From an uncultured Prevotellaceae bacterium (lineage in GTDB: Bacteria; Bacteroidota; Bacteroidia; Bacteroidales; Bacteroidaceae), in the NCBI GenBank assembly GCA_902800245.1, contig CADCDY010000009.1:35580-99579 (forward strand): 64,000 nucleotides of DNA, in the 5' to 3' direction. The first letter of the stretch is position 1. The number at the start of each line of letters is the position of its first letter. Of the stretch, positions 34,336-43,365 are shown one piece after another. The notes under the pieces were generated by a model that saw nothing but the letters and a program-made list of their open reading frames with translations, was not told the DNA's origin and did no database searches. Position numbers and translations under genes: made by a program.

Positions 34336-35412
34336 TTACTTCACAATGTATTTGCGGCCATTCTGGAGAACAACTCCCTTGTAGGCCTCGTCCACCTTCT
34401 GACCAGCGAGGTTGAAACGAGCGCCATTAGCTTTCTCGGCAACGGTCTTGATGGACTCAACACCCGTGACATCATCGATAACATCCTCCTTGCTCTTGCC
34501 TGGATAGAAGGTATACTTCTGGAAACCAATCTGAGAATTACCCTGGAACAGCCAGTAGGTCTTGCCAGCCTTAGCATCAATGACGACATTACCCCAGAAG
34601 TTTTGGTTACCTGCACCAATCACCCATTCACTGTTAGAAGGATTGCGCAGAGCAACAATCTCATCGTTGGTCAGCCACTTCTTCTTACCAACCAGATCTT
34701 CTGCACACTTGCCAGCATCAGCATCTTCCTGCGTCCAGTTCTGTCCATTGATGTATCCCTCTACGAGATATGGGCTGCACTGCTTGGTTTCACCATCAAC
34801 CAAGAAAGTAGTACGATTTCCCTTATTAGCCCATATACCAACCTTTAAAGCGCCATCAACAGCAGTTGTAAACTTGTAATAAAGGCCACTCATAGGTTCA
34901 CCACCCGTAGCAGGGTCGAAAGCGACATCAACAACAGTATAGGCATCGGGTACCCATTCGCCATCCTTTGAATTTTGCTTAGCATACCTAGAAACTGAAG
35001 GATTACCTTGTCCTGCGATGTAATAAAAATTGATGTCTCCTTGATTCTTTACCTCCCAAGTAATGGGTTTTGTAGAATTGATTGACACTAACTCATAAGT
35101 ATGTGCATCAGCATCGATAACAGCACCTACAGTAATATCCTGACCGATGTTAACAGTGGGGTCATCAGGGTTCACCTTATCAGCGGGAACACCAGAACCC
35201 ACACCCTCAACTGAAACATTAGCTGTACTAAACTTGACTACAGAGTTACCGTTTTCAACATTCGTGGCGGTTTTACCATCTGCGTCAACAATAGCAGCAT
35301 ACGCAGCACTCATATTACCATCAGCATCGACAGCTGTATAGCTCTCTTCGGTTTGGGCATTAACACTCATGGCGATGAAAGCCATGCAAACAAGCGTAAA
35401 AATTTTCTTCAT
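34336..35412 (-). CDS. Exported protein of unknown function with sorting-like tail
   Basis: 358 residues; signal peptide MKKIFTLVCMAFIAMSVNAQ, then beta-rich sequence without a recognised domain (segments such as YYKFTTAVDGALKVGIWANKG and GKTYWLFQGNSQIGFQ suggest a carbohydrate-binding-like sandwich). It ends FNLAGQKVDEAYKGVVLQ followed by NGRKYIVK, the tail shared by six proteins in this window. Start 35412 is set by the signal peptide and the promoter at 35486-35517. Probably monocistronic. Confidence 0.7.
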   Translation of the reverse strand: MKKIFTLVCMAFIAMSVNAQTEESYTAVDADGNMSAAYAAIVDADGKTATNVENGNSVVKFSTANVSVEGVGSGVPADKVNPDDPTVNIGQDITVGAVIDADAHTYELVSINSTKPITWEVKNQGDINFYYIAGQGNPSVSRYAKQNSKDGEWVPDAYTVVDVAFDPATGGEPMSGLYYKFTTAVDGALKVGIWANKGNRTTFLVDGETKQCSPYLVEGYINGQNWTQEDADAGKCAEDLVGKKKWLTNDEIVALRNPSNSEWVIGAGNQNFWGNVVIDAKAGKTYWLFQGNSQIGFQKYTFYPGKSKEDVIDDVTGVESIKTVAEKANGARFNLAGQKVDEAYKGVVLQNGRKYIVK

Positions 35413-35485
35413 AATCAATTTGTTTTTGATATTAATTAGTAATTTATTTGTTTTATTCTGCACGACATATGTTCGTACTTCGTTG

Positions 35486-35517
35486 CAAAAGTACGGTTTT
35501 TCCGTGAAACCACCAAA
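35486..35517 (-). promoter_or_regulatory. Promoter of the exported 358-residue protein gene
   Basis: Minus strand TTTG (35514-35517), 20-bp spacer, TACTTTTG (35486-35493). The leader to 35412 would be about 66 nt, the longest of the readable leaders together with that of susC. Confidence 0.65.
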
Positions 35518-35544
35518 CATTTGGATAAGTTTTTCACAAAAATG

Positions 35545-36948
35545 CTACTTTTTGAGACGGAATGAGTTCTCGATGCTGGCAAGCTCGTCCTTAAAAGCTT
35601 TGTCGACCTTCAGGCGCTGTTCAATGGTGGAGCAGCTGTGGATGACGGTACTGTGGTCGCGACCTCCAATGAGTTGACCGATGCGGCCAGCAGGCATCTT
35701 GGTGTATTTCTGTGCAAGATACATGGACACCTGACGGACAATGACATAGTCGCGCTTGCGTGAACGGCTGAAAATACTCTTTTGTTCGACACCGTAGTGG
35801 CCGCAGACCTTCTCGAGGATGTCGTCAACGGTGAGCGGCTTGTTGTCGACCTTGACGGCACGCTGAATAACGCGCTGGGCTAAGCGGAGATCGACATTTG
35901 TGTTGTAGACGACGGAATAGGCCAGCAGGGAATTGATGACCCCCTCGAGGTCGCGCACGGAACCGTTGGCAGTCTCGGCGATATACTCAATGACTTCGTC
36001 GGCAATCTTCAGTCCATCGCGACGGCACTTGGCGTTGAGTATGTCCTTGCACAGCTGTACGTTGGGCTGTTCAAGCTCGGCAATGAGTCCGCAGGCGAAA
36101 CGCGTGAGCAGACGGTCCTTCACACCCTGCAGATCGACTGGAGGACGGTCGGAGGCAAGGATGATCTGCTTGCCAAGACGGAACAGGTGATCGAAGATGT
36201 GGAAGAAGGTGTCGAGGGTCTTCGTAGCGGTAGCCCACTCCTGGATGTCGTCAACAATGAGCACGTCGATGCTCTGGTAGAAGCGGATGAAGTCGTTGAC
36301 AGTATTCTGGCGGGTGGCATCGGTGAACTGCACCTGGAACAGACGGGCAGAAACATATAATACGCGCCTGCGCGGATACATTTCTTTACAACGTACACCA
36401 ATAGCATTAATGAGGTGCGTCTTGCCACAACCCGATGGCCCGTAGACAAAGAAGGGGTTGAAAGTAGACTTGCCCGGATGCTCGGCAATAGTCATGCCGA
36501 CGGTGCGCGGCAATTTGTTGGAGGCACCCTCGATGAAGCTCTGGAACGTCTTGTGGAGGTCGAGCTGCGGATCGAGATCCTGAGGCGAAACAGCATCAAG
36601 AATGGTAGGCGACTTATTGACGCCCTGACGAGCTACAGGGGTATCAATAGCAACAGGCTCACTACCCTCTTCATCGACAGTCAACTTATGCTGCTGGTCG
36701 ACCACAATACGATAGTTGAGCTGTACGCTATTGCCAAAACAACGACACAACACCTTGCTCAACAAGTTGACGTAGTGCTGCTCCAGATACTCATACACAT
36801 ACCTGCTCGGTACCTGTATGAGGAGAGTCCGGCTGTCTTCGTTGTATTGCTCGAAGACGATTGGCGCGAACCATGTTCTGAATTGCTGCTCCGTGACGTT
36901 GTCCTTGATGAGTTGAAGGCAGTTGTCCCAAAGCGCCTTTGGATTCAT
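35545..36948 (-). CDS. dnaA: Chromosomal replication initiator protein DnaA
   Basis: 467-residue initiator. Domain I LWDNCLQLIKDNVTEQQFRTWFAPI, a variable linker (about 85-130), AAA+ domain with Walker A YGPSGCGKTHLINAIG and Walker B VLIVDDIQEW, and the DNA-binding domain IV with GGRDHSTVIHSCSTIE. ATG 36948 (MNPKALW) matches the family start. No cluster of TTATCCACA boxes was seen in the 209 bp upstream, so this need not be the origin. Confidence 0.97.
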   Translation of the reverse strand: MNPKALWDNCLQLIKDNVTEQQFRTWFAPIVFEQYNEDSRTLLIQVPSRYVYEYLEQHYVNLLSKVLCRCFGNSVQLNYRIVVDQQHKLTVDEEGSEPVAIDTPVARQGVNKSPTILDAVSPQDLDPQLDLHKTFQSFIEGASNKLPRTVGMTIAEHPGKSTFNPFFVYGPSGCGKTHLINAIGVRCKEMYPRRRVLYVSARLFQVQFTDATRQNTVNDFIRFYQSIDVLIVDDIQEWATATKTLDTFFHIFDHLFRLGKQIILASDRPPVDLQGVKDRLLTRFACGLIAELEQPNVQLCKDILNAKCRRDGLKIADEVIEYIAETANGSVRDLEGVINSLLAYSVVYNTNVDLRLAQRVIQRAVKVDNKPLTVDDILEKVCGHYGVEQKSIFSRSRKRDYVIVRQVSMYLAQKYTKMPAGRIGQLIGGRDHSTVIHSCSTIEQRLKVDKAFKDELASIENSFRLKK

Positions 36949-37157
36949 TAATGTTATTATATTCACACCCCTCTTGCAAAATTCCAAGCACTTGTAATTC
37001 AATCAATTGCACGATTCATGCACACAAACGATATCCTATGCAGCAATAGTATTTTTAGGTATCCGAAAGTGGGCTATATCAAGCACTTGCATTATTCTAC
37101 ATGGAAAGTATTTGCACATTCACACTATTTAGACAAATTAAAAATTGAGAAGAATTT
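36949..37157. other. dnaA upstream region with two CAAGCACTTG copies
   Basis: A 209-bp A/T-rich gap with two exact copies of the 10-mer CAAGCACTTG (36985-36994 and 37080-37089), 95 bp apart, each with CAAG/CTTG dyad symmetry. A weak -7-like GAATTTTG on the minus strand lies near 36978. No consensus DnaA box was found by eye. Confidence 0.4.
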
Positions 37158-38060
37158 TTATTTATCTTTCTTTCCGAAAATCGAGAAGTGGACGTAGCGT
37201 TTCGGATGAGCTTTCAGGTCAATCATCAGCGAGTCGGCTGAAGCCATTGTTGCCGCCATATTGTTATAGAGCGTAGGATCGCGCATGAGCAGGCCAAGCG
37301 TACCTTCATTGCTGTTCAACTTACGCGTCATCTCGTTGACGTTTGCCAGTGTCTGGTTGACGCCGGCCATCATCGATGCCACATCAATAGCTGCCAGGTT
37401 ACCTGTCAGCTGCTGGGTATTGTCAAGCACACCGTTAGCCTTCTGCATCATGGTAGGCATCTCGCGGTTGAGCGATGCCGACAGCGCGCGCAGGTCACGG
37501 CTGGTAGCATTAAGATTGTCGGTCATACCTTCAACATTATGCAGCGTCTGACGCAGGGCTGGGTCGGCCAGCAGGATATTCAGACTGGTCATAATGCTGT
37601 CGAGCTTTGGCATCATGGCCTCGATGGCAGGCACCATTCCCCCCAGTTTGCCCATAATGCCCTGTTCAGCACTACCGCTGATGGTGTCACCCTTGGCAAC
37701 CATGTGAATGGGGTCTTCACCCAGTATGAGGTTTATCTTGATGTTGCCCAGCAGGTCGCTGGAAATCTCGGCATGCGAACCCTGTGGCAGTCGCATTTCC
37801 TTGTCGAGTCCCATCACGGCCACAATCTTGCCTTGCGGATCATAGTTGTACTCAATGTCCTTGATGACCCCCACTCTATAGCCATTAGCATAAACTGGCG
37901 TTGATGCCGAGACGCCACTGACGTCCGTAAACGTTACGTAATAGGAGTCGTCATTGGCAAACACGGTAAGCCCTTTCAGGAATGTCAGTCCGTAGTACAA
38001 CACCACGATGCCCAAGATGGCCACCAAAGCTATTTTCACCTCTTTAGTAAAGAACTTCAT
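37158..38060 (-). CDS. MlaD-type MCE-domain lipid transport protein
   Basis: 300 residues: one N-terminal membrane helix (VKIALVAILGIVVLYYGLTFL), an MCE domain (SYYVTFTDVSGVSASTPVYANGYRVGVIKDIEY) and a long helical C-terminal part with Leu/Met/Asn heptads (about 130-280). MCE proteins carry phospholipids between membranes with an MlaE/MlaF ABC transporter; those genes are not in the window. It follows the amidase gene after 6 bp. Confidence 0.88.
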   Translation of the reverse strand: MKFFTKEVKIALVAILGIVVLYYGLTFLKGLTVFANDDSYYVTFTDVSGVSASTPVYANGYRVGVIKDIEYNYDPQGKIVAVMGLDKEMRLPQGSHAEISSDLLGNIKINLILGEDPIHMVAKGDTISGSAEQGIMGKLGGMVPAIEAMMPKLDSIMTSLNILLADPALRQTLHNVEGMTDNLNATSRDLRALSASLNREMPTMMQKANGVLDNTQQLTGNLAAIDVASMMAGVNQTLANVNEMTRKLNSNEGTLGLLMRDPTLYNNMAATMASADSLMIDLKAHPKRYVHFSIFGKKDK

Positions 38061-38066
38061 AACGCG

Positions 38067-39368
38067 TTATTTCTTTTTATTTCTATTTCTATATTCTTGT
38101 ATGGCCTTCTGGACATCCGTCTTTACACCATCCTTGAAAGCGATGATGAAACACTGTGGGAACGTCGCGGCCAATGTTTTTCGAAGCTGGTAAATCTCAT
38201 TGTAGTTTTCGGATGCACCAACCGTATATTTATACATTCCACCTTCCTGGTAACAGTCGGCAGTCTGTCCTTTCAGACGGGTGTCATTAGCCTTCAGCTT
38301 CGTACCCGAGACCAAAATCTGGACCTTGAAGACTGGGGCTGACGACGTAATGGGTGTTGCAGGCGCCAAAGATGCAGGCGGCGTTACAACAGGCTTCGAA
38401 GGTGTTGCTGCAACGGTGTCAGGAGCCTCGGCAGGCTGTTCGTTGACTTTGGCGTCAGCAACAGGCTGTTCCACAGGCACAACGATTGTCGGTTCCTCCT
38501 TCTTCGCTTTCTCCTTCTTCGGCTCTTCTCTCTTCGACTCTTCTTTCTTCGGCACAACAGTAGGAATCTCTACTTCCGCCTTTGGTTCAGCCTTCAGAGG
38601 TACCGTAAATCCTCCGTAATTCTTTTTCTTATAGTCCAGAAAAGCCTGATAGATGCCTTGTGCCAGACGGTTCACGCCATCCGATGAGTGCAGAAACTGC
38701 TCTTCGTCGGAAGTAGAAATAAATCCAAGTTCTATGAGGCAACTCGGCATCGACGTCTCGCGCAGTACAAGGAATCCGGCCTGCTTCACGCCTTTGTTCT
38801 GACGGCCTGCTGACGCACAAATGCGCTTCTGAACGAATTTCGCCAGATCGACACTCTGCGCCATGTTGTGGTCCTGAATGAATTCGAACATGATGTAGCT
38901 CTCCGACGAGTTAGGGTCGAAACCTTGATAGCGCTGTTTGTAGTCCTTTTCATAGAGAATGACCTCATTCTCGCGCTTAGCTACCTCCAAATTGTCTGCC
39001 GCACGGTGCATACCCAGCGTATAGGTCTCGATGCCTCGCGAGATGCGTCCCTTGGGCAATGAGTTCGTATGGATGGAGATAAAGAGGTCAGCCTTATTTT
39101 TATTAGCAATGTCCGCGCGCGTGTGTAAGGGAATGAAAACATCCGTCTTGCGCGTATAGATAACCTTCACATCGCTGCAATTGCGCTCTACCAGCCGTCC
39201 GAAGGCCAATGCGACGTTTAGGTTGATATGTTTCTCCTTCGTAATTTTTCCTATGGCGCCGGCATCGTTACCTCCGTGTCCGGCATCAATTACCAGCGTA
39301 AATTTCTTGTTGGCAGCAACCACCGTCACTGTCAGCATCAGCATCAATATCAGTAATCGTATCCTCAT
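38067..39368 (-). CDS. N-acetylmuramoyl-L-alanine amidase (Amidase_3) with C-terminal SPOR-like domain
   Basis: 433-residue exported cell-wall hydrolase that cuts the bond between MurNAc and L-Ala. The catalytic domain shows VIDAGHGGNDAGA (zinc His), the E of KEKHINLNVALAF and FISIHTNSLPKG. A Lys/Glu/Pro-rich linker (about 265-345) precedes a C-terminal SPOR-like domain (VFKVQILVSG...GMYKYTVGASENYNEIYQLRK), which would bring it to denuded septal glycan. Start 39368 overlaps the folB stop by 1 bp (TGATG). Confidence 0.93.
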   Translation of the reverse strand: MRIRLLILMLMLTVTVVAANKKFTLVIDAGHGGNDAGAIGKITKEKHINLNVALAFGRLVERNCSDVKVIYTRKTDVFIPLHTRADIANKNKADLFISIHTNSLPKGRISRGIETYTLGMHRAADNLEVAKRENEVILYEKDYKQRYQGFDPNSSESYIMFEFIQDHNMAQSVDLAKFVQKRICASAGRQNKGVKQAGFLVLRETSMPSCLIELGFISTSDEEQFLHSSDGVNRLAQGIYQAFLDYKKKNYGGFTVPLKAEPKAEVEIPTVVPKKEESKREEPKKEKAKKEEPTIVVPVEQPVADAKVNEQPAEAPDTVAATPSKPVVTPPASLAPATPITSSAPVFKVQILVSGTKLKANDTRLKGQTADCYQEGGMYKYTVGASENYNEIYQLRKTLAATFPQCFIIAFKDGVKTDVQKAIQEYRNRNKKK

Positions 39369-39745
39369 CAATCTTTTGTTATATGTAATTCCACTCCCAC
39401 CCCTTTGCAATCGCCTCCTAAGGGCGGATTTAATTTAGTGATTCTCAGATCCAGCGACGTCACTTTCGGAAATTCGGCAAACACACGATCGGCTATACGT
39501 CCTGCGACATGTTCCAACAACTGCGACGTCTTGTGCATTTCTTCTTCTATCAGATGGTACAAGAGACTATAGTCCAGCGTCGACTCCAACTGGTCAGATT
39601 GCATGGCCGATGTCATATCCACGCCACAGCGAGCAGACACCAAAAAGTCCTGCCCTACCTCATTCTCCTGAGGCATCACCCCATGGTAGGCGTGAATGCG
39701 TACTTCGTCCAGAAAGATACTACTGCTCACCGTCATCTGAACCAT
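39368..39745 (-). CDS. folB: Dihydroneopterin aldolase
   Basis: 125-residue enzyme of folate synthesis. SSSIFLDEVRIHAYHGVMPQENEVGQDF and the later ITKLNPPLGG are diagnostic. The start could be 39745 or 39736; both overlap the upstream gene (26 or 17 bp). The amidase gene follows with a TGATG junction. Confidence 0.93.
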   Translation of the reverse strand: MVQMTVSSSIFLDEVRIHAYHGVMPQENEVGQDFLVSARCGVDMTSAMQSDQLESTLDYSLLYHLIEEEMHKTSQLLEHVAGRIADRVFAEFPKVTSLDLRITKLNPPLGGDCKGVGVELHITKD

Positions 39746-40391
39746 CTATATATTTCTTCAGCGCACGTTCTACACCAACTTTCCACGTGTTGATGTTCTC
39801 CGACTGCAACTGCAACGAGCTCACCAGCTTGATAACGTGTTCCAACGGCATCCGATAGCGAAGCACACCTGATATCAGCTTGGCATAGTTCCAATATTCC
39901 GGATTGAACTTCTCAGACAGTCCTTCGACGGTAATCTTGTAACCACGCGTGTTTTCAAACTGGAAATCGTAGCGCTTCGTACCGTCTTCATTCACCTGTT
40001 TGATGATCTTGCCCTTCGTCACGGACTTTGGCAACAAGATACCATCATCATCGTCTTGAAGACCAGTGAATATTTCGTAAGGATATCCGTCGAGCAGACC
40101 TACCAGCGCCACCCATTTATCCTTGTTGTTTTGGAAACGAACCACGTCGCACTCCAGCACTTTCGGGCGGACTTCCGTAACGTCAGGACGCTGGTTGTGC
40201 ATCAGTTCTTTCACAGCTACATCGGCAACCGCTGTCAACTGTTTGCTTTCTTTGGGTGTCAATGCACCCAACATCTTGTCCAGCATCTTCTTTATCTGCT
40301 GTTCCGTTAGGGATGTTTCCGTCTGTTGGCTGGCTGCTGCCAGTGTCCTGACCAGCCATTCCGTCAGTGTCTCGTTTGTATTCTTAATCAT
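39720..40391 (-). CDS. Stand-alone protein resembling the C-terminus of class II ribonucleotide reductase
   Basis: 223 residues. The N-terminal helices are not recognised; from about residue 85 (RPKVLECDVVRFQNNKDKWVALVGLLDGYPYEIFTGL) to the end (YWNYAKLISGVLRYRMPLEHVIKLVSSL...WKVGVERALKKYI) the protein resembles the C-terminal portion of adenosylcobalamin-dependent ribonucleotide reductase. The catalytic barrel is absent. It is first in the operon with folB, amidase and mlaD, driven by a canonical promoter at 40424-40454. The match is by memory and may instead define a distinct small family. Confidence 0.55.
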   Translation of the reverse strand: MIKNTNETLTEWLVRTLAAASQQTETSLTEQQIKKMLDKMLGALTPKESKQLTAVADVAVKELMHNQRPDVTEVRPKVLECDVVRFQNNKDKWVALVGLLDGYPYEIFTGLQDDDDGILLPKSVTKGKIIKQVNEDGTKRYDFQFENTRGYKITVEGLSEKFNPEYWNYAKLISGVLRYRMPLEHVIKLVSSLQLQSENINTWKVGVERALKKYIDGSDDGEQ

Positions 40392-40423
40392 ACTTCTTCG
40401 CGCGCTTATTATAATTTTGGTTG

Positions 40424-40627
40424 CAAAGATAGTGCAAATCGAGCGAAATACAAAGAAAAAATTCATTTTTCTTTTATTTCCGAGGTGAAGCCTACCTTCT
40501 CGCAAAGCGAAAAGGTACGAATAAGCGAGCAAAGAACCAAAGGAAAATTTATTTTTCTTTGTTCTTTCGAGCGAGAGTACCTTCTCGCGAAGCGAAAAGA
40601 TAGTGCAAATCGAGCGAAAGAACCAAA
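40424..40627 (-). promoter_or_regulatory. Three tandem promoter-like modules upstream of the folB operon
   Basis: All on the minus strand: proximal TTTG (40451-40454)-N19-TATCTTTG (40424-40431); middle TTTG (40538-40541)-N20-TACCTTTT (40510-40517); distal TTTG (40624-40627)-N21-TATCTTTT (40595-40602). The modules share AGTGCAAATCGAGCGAAA (proximal and distal) and AAGAACCAAAGGAAAA (middle and distal). Only the proximal one has a perfect -7 element. Confidence 0.65.
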
Positions 40628-40710
40628 GGAAAACTTGTTTTTTCTACTCCAAAATTTTGTAATCTCAACAAAAAACACTATCTTTGCCAACAGATTAACA
40701 ACAAACAGAG

Positions 40711-40857
40711 TGCATCTATCCCAAAGGCAGTGCCATCTTTATCCATGTGAAAGGCTCGAAACCCTACACCGGCGGCTGCATTTCCTTCGACGAGGACCGC
40801 ATGGTCGAAATTCTGATAAACTGCGACATGTCGCTGGTCATCAAAGTGATGGAATAA
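40711..40857 (+). pseudogene. Remnant of an L,D-transpeptidase (YkuD) gene
   Basis: A 48-codon open stretch without a start, ending in TAA, encodes SAIFIHVKGSKPYTGGCISF, the catalytic core of YkuD domains (His, then GGC-x-S with Cys), followed by EDRMVEIL. An in-frame TAA at 40696-40698 closes it upstream, and the remainder of the gene is absent. The other part of the 485-bp gap 40392-40876 holds the tandem promoter modules. Confidence 0.8.
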
Positions 40858-40876
40858 TTAATAACAAAACAGGTAA

Positions 40877-41500
40877 TTATACCAGTTGCTCTTCTATTGC
40901 ATGTTTGACCAGCATTACGGTGTTTTTGACGCCAAATTTGGCGAGCAGGCGCTTACGGTACCAGTTAACGGTTTCGGTACTCAGGTTCATCTGTGTGGCA
41001 ATTTGGGGATTGGTCAGTCCGTTGCACAGCAGTTGCAGGATGTTTTGCTCGACGGCGGTAAGAATGACGCTGCTTTCACGCCCCTGTTGGAGGATGCGTT
41101 CGACGAGTGGTGATATGTACTGTCGTTTCTGCCAGACGGTGACAATAGCTTCGAGCAGTTCGTCTGCCGACGAACTCTTGAGCACATAGCCGTGGGCTCC
41201 ACACGCCATCATACGCTGCACGACGGAGTATTCGTCGTGGATGGTGACAGCGACGATACGCACGTCAGGATAGTCTCTGACAACCTGTTGAGAGAAGGCA
41301 ACACCATCGCCGTCGGGCATAGAGAGGTCTATCAGCAACACGTCTGGACGCCGTTCGGCCAGCGTCTGACGACAGGCCTCGAGAGTGTTGAAAGTTCGGC
41401 TGACGTGTGCCTTGCCGCTCTGGTTGATGATTTCCGAAAGTCCTTCGCAGACCATCTGGTGGTCGTCGGCTATGTAGACGTCAATGAGGTATTGTTTCAT
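40877..41500 (-). CDS. NarL/FixJ-type response regulator
   Basis: 207 residues: receiver domain with phospho-acceptor Asp58 (VLLIDLSMPDGDG) and acidic pair ADD (11-13), then a LuxR-type helix-turn-helix (LTNPQIATQMNLSTETVNWYRKRLLAKFGV). It is coupled to the histidine kinase by a 4-bp overlap. The matched dyads at 43400-43459 upstream of the kinase gene are plausible binding sites. Confidence 0.93.
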   Translation of the reverse strand: MKQYLIDVYIADDHQMVCEGLSEIINQSGKAHVSRTFNTLEACRQTLAERRPDVLLIDLSMPDGDGVAFSQQVVRDYPDVRIVAVTIHDEYSVVQRMMACGAHGYVLKSSSADELLEAIVTVWQKRQYISPLVERILQQGRESSVILTAVEQNILQLLCNGLTNPQIATQMNLSTETVNWYRKRLLAKFGVKNTVMLVKHAIEEQLV

Positions 41501-43365
41501 AGAGGTATGCTTACGTTGATTTCTGTTCCTTGTTCTTTGGGCGATATAATATTCATTCGTCCTTTGTAGGGTTCTATGCGCTCACGGATGTTTTGCAGTC
41601 CCATGCCCTCAGAGCCTGCCGCCATTCCCTTGCCGTCGTCGCTGACGGTAAGCGTCACCTCCTTATCGTGTTGCATCAGCTGGATGGTAATATGCTGAGC
41701 CTCGGCATGCTTTAGGGCGTTGTTTACCAGTTCGTAGGCACAACGATAGAGCACCAGTTCGACGTCCTTTTGGAACCGGATGTCACCTACGGACTGGAAC
41801 TGAGCACCAGGTACAGAAACGGCAAAATCGCGGAGGGCGGAGGCGAGGCCGTTTTTCAGCAGTTCCTCTGGCATCAGGTGATGAGCCGTACGTCGCAGTT
41901 CAGTGTGGATATTGTCGAGCAGCGTCAACGTTGCTTCGCCTTGTTCCATTTTCAGTCGCAATACCGAGAGCATACCTCCTAGTCCGTCGTGCAGATCGCG
42001 GGCAAGGATGCGGCGCTCTTTAGTTTCTGCCTCCAATGCCACACGAGCCGCCAGCAGGGCTTTTTTACGACGCTGGACAATGACCATCAGTATACCGCCC
42101 GCCACCAATGCGACGATAGCCATTGCGGCAGCTGCCAACAGCCAGCGATAGAGCGAGCGTTCATGGTCGAGCGTGGCTATCTGTGCCTCCTTCTTTTCCG
42201 TTTCGTAGAGAACCTCCATCTGCGACAGTCCACTCTGGTAGTGGTCGGTGGCGTAGCGCGTCATTACGTCATACATCTTATTTATATATAGGCTGGCTTT
42301 GTCTTTCTGTCCTAATCGTGTGTAGATTTCAGCCAACAAACGGTAGCAACTGGCATCTGCACTTGTTGCTAGCGAGTCCGGACGTATAGTGTGAAGCGCA
42401 TAGTCGAGTGCTTGCTGCCATTTCTGTTCAGCCATTGCCACCTCACAGGCTGCGGCATAGACATCGCTCTTGTCCTCAAAGCGCAGACTGTCTGCCAGGA
42501 AGAGAGCTTCCGTGGCAAAAACCTTGGCCACTGCAATATTCCGATGTCCCTCCATCAGATTCAGACGCACCATTGATGCCAGCACCACGGGATAGTCGTC
42601 CACTTCTTCTTTGCGGTGGGCGTAGTAATAGTCATAACAAGGCTCTGCCGCGTGGCGGGCTTTCTCATAATCATCCTGCGATACATAGAGACGGAACAGA
42701 CCTTTCTGTGCTAATGCAATCATCAACGAGTCTTTCGACTCTTTTCCCTTGTCAATGGAAAGTTGATAGTTGCGTTCCGCTTCCTGGAAGTTTCCCATCA
42801 GATAGTAGAGTTCGCCGATGTTGTGGTAGAGGATGGTCTGGCTCTCCAACCAGTTGTACTTCTCGAAAATGGGCAGCGCCAACTGGTAATAATGGATGGC
42901 CAAGTGGTGCTTGTCCTGAATGTTGTAATCATTACCGATAGCACCATAGATACACGAGCGGGCATCGTCGATGTTCCTCTGCGTATAACGTCCCGACAGT
43001 TCCATTGTATCCACGACGGCCAGTGCCCATTTAAACAGGCGTATAGCCTCGTCGTGCTCCTCGTGGGCATAGTGTATCTGGGCAAAATAACGCAGTATGT
43101 TTTGTCGTATGTTCAGACCATTGCGTTCATAGCTCAGCGCCAATGCCTTATGACCGTAGTCGCTGGCTTTCTGAGTGTCGTAAGGCAACCAACCCCGCAT
43201 CAGTCTTTCGTAGGTTCTGAGCAGATCGTCGCCCTTAGGCGGGTTGGCACTCTTCAGCGCAGCCTCCAACGAGTCTACTTTGGTGTTACGGTGGTCATCG
43301 TAGGCCGTCGCCGACAGGCAGACAGCTGCAAGCAATATTCCAATAAATAGTCTTCTGATTGTCAT
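41497..43365 (-). CDS. TPR-containing sensor histidine kinase (HisKA_3 type)
   Basis: 622 residues: signal sequence (MTIRRLFIGILLAAVCLSATA), periplasmic tetratricopeptide repeats (about 40-370), one membrane helix (WLLAAAAMAIVALVAGGILMVIV), dimerisation helix with phospho-acceptor His in LARDLHDGLGGMLSVL, and an ATPase domain with ELVNNALKHA and DDGKGM plus GLQNIRERIE. The -7 element TATCTTTG at 43374-43381 places transcription only a few bases before the ATG, so the message may be nearly leaderless. The longer frame to 43449 would start inside the control region. Confidence 0.9.
   Translation of the reverse strand: MTIRRLFIGILLAAVCLSATAYDDHRNTKVDSLEAALKSANPPKGDDLLRTYERLMRGWLPYDTQKASDYGHKALALSYERNGLNIRQNILRYFAQIHYAHEEHDEAIRLFKWALAVVDTMELSGRYTQRNIDDARSCIYGAIGNDYNIQDKHHLAIHYYQLALPIFEKYNWLESQTILYHNIGELYYLMGNFQEAERNYQLSIDKGKESKDSLMIALAQKGLFRLYVSQDDYEKARHAAEPCYDYYYAHRKEEVDDYPVVLASMVRLNLMEGHRNIAVAKVFATEALFLADSLRFEDKSDVYAAACEVAMAEQKWQQALDYALHTIRPDSLATSADASCYRLLAEIYTRLGQKDKASLYINKMYDVMTRYATDHYQSGLSQMEVLYETEKKEAQIATLDHERSLYRWLLAAAAMAIVALVAGGILMVIVQRRKKALLAARVALEAETKERRILARDLHDGLGGMLSVLRLKMEQGEATLTLLDNIHTELRRTAHHLMPEELLKNGLASALRDFAVSVPGAQFQSVGDIRFQKDVELVLYRCAYELVNNALKHAEAQHITIQLMQHDKEVTLTVSDDGKGMAAGSEGMGLQNIRERIEPYKGRMNIISPKEQGTEINVSIPL

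Noticed and set aside
36949-37157. Replication origin beside dnaA
   Set aside because: No cluster of DnaA boxes or A/T-rich 13-mer set was seen; dnaA position alone is not evidence of the origin.
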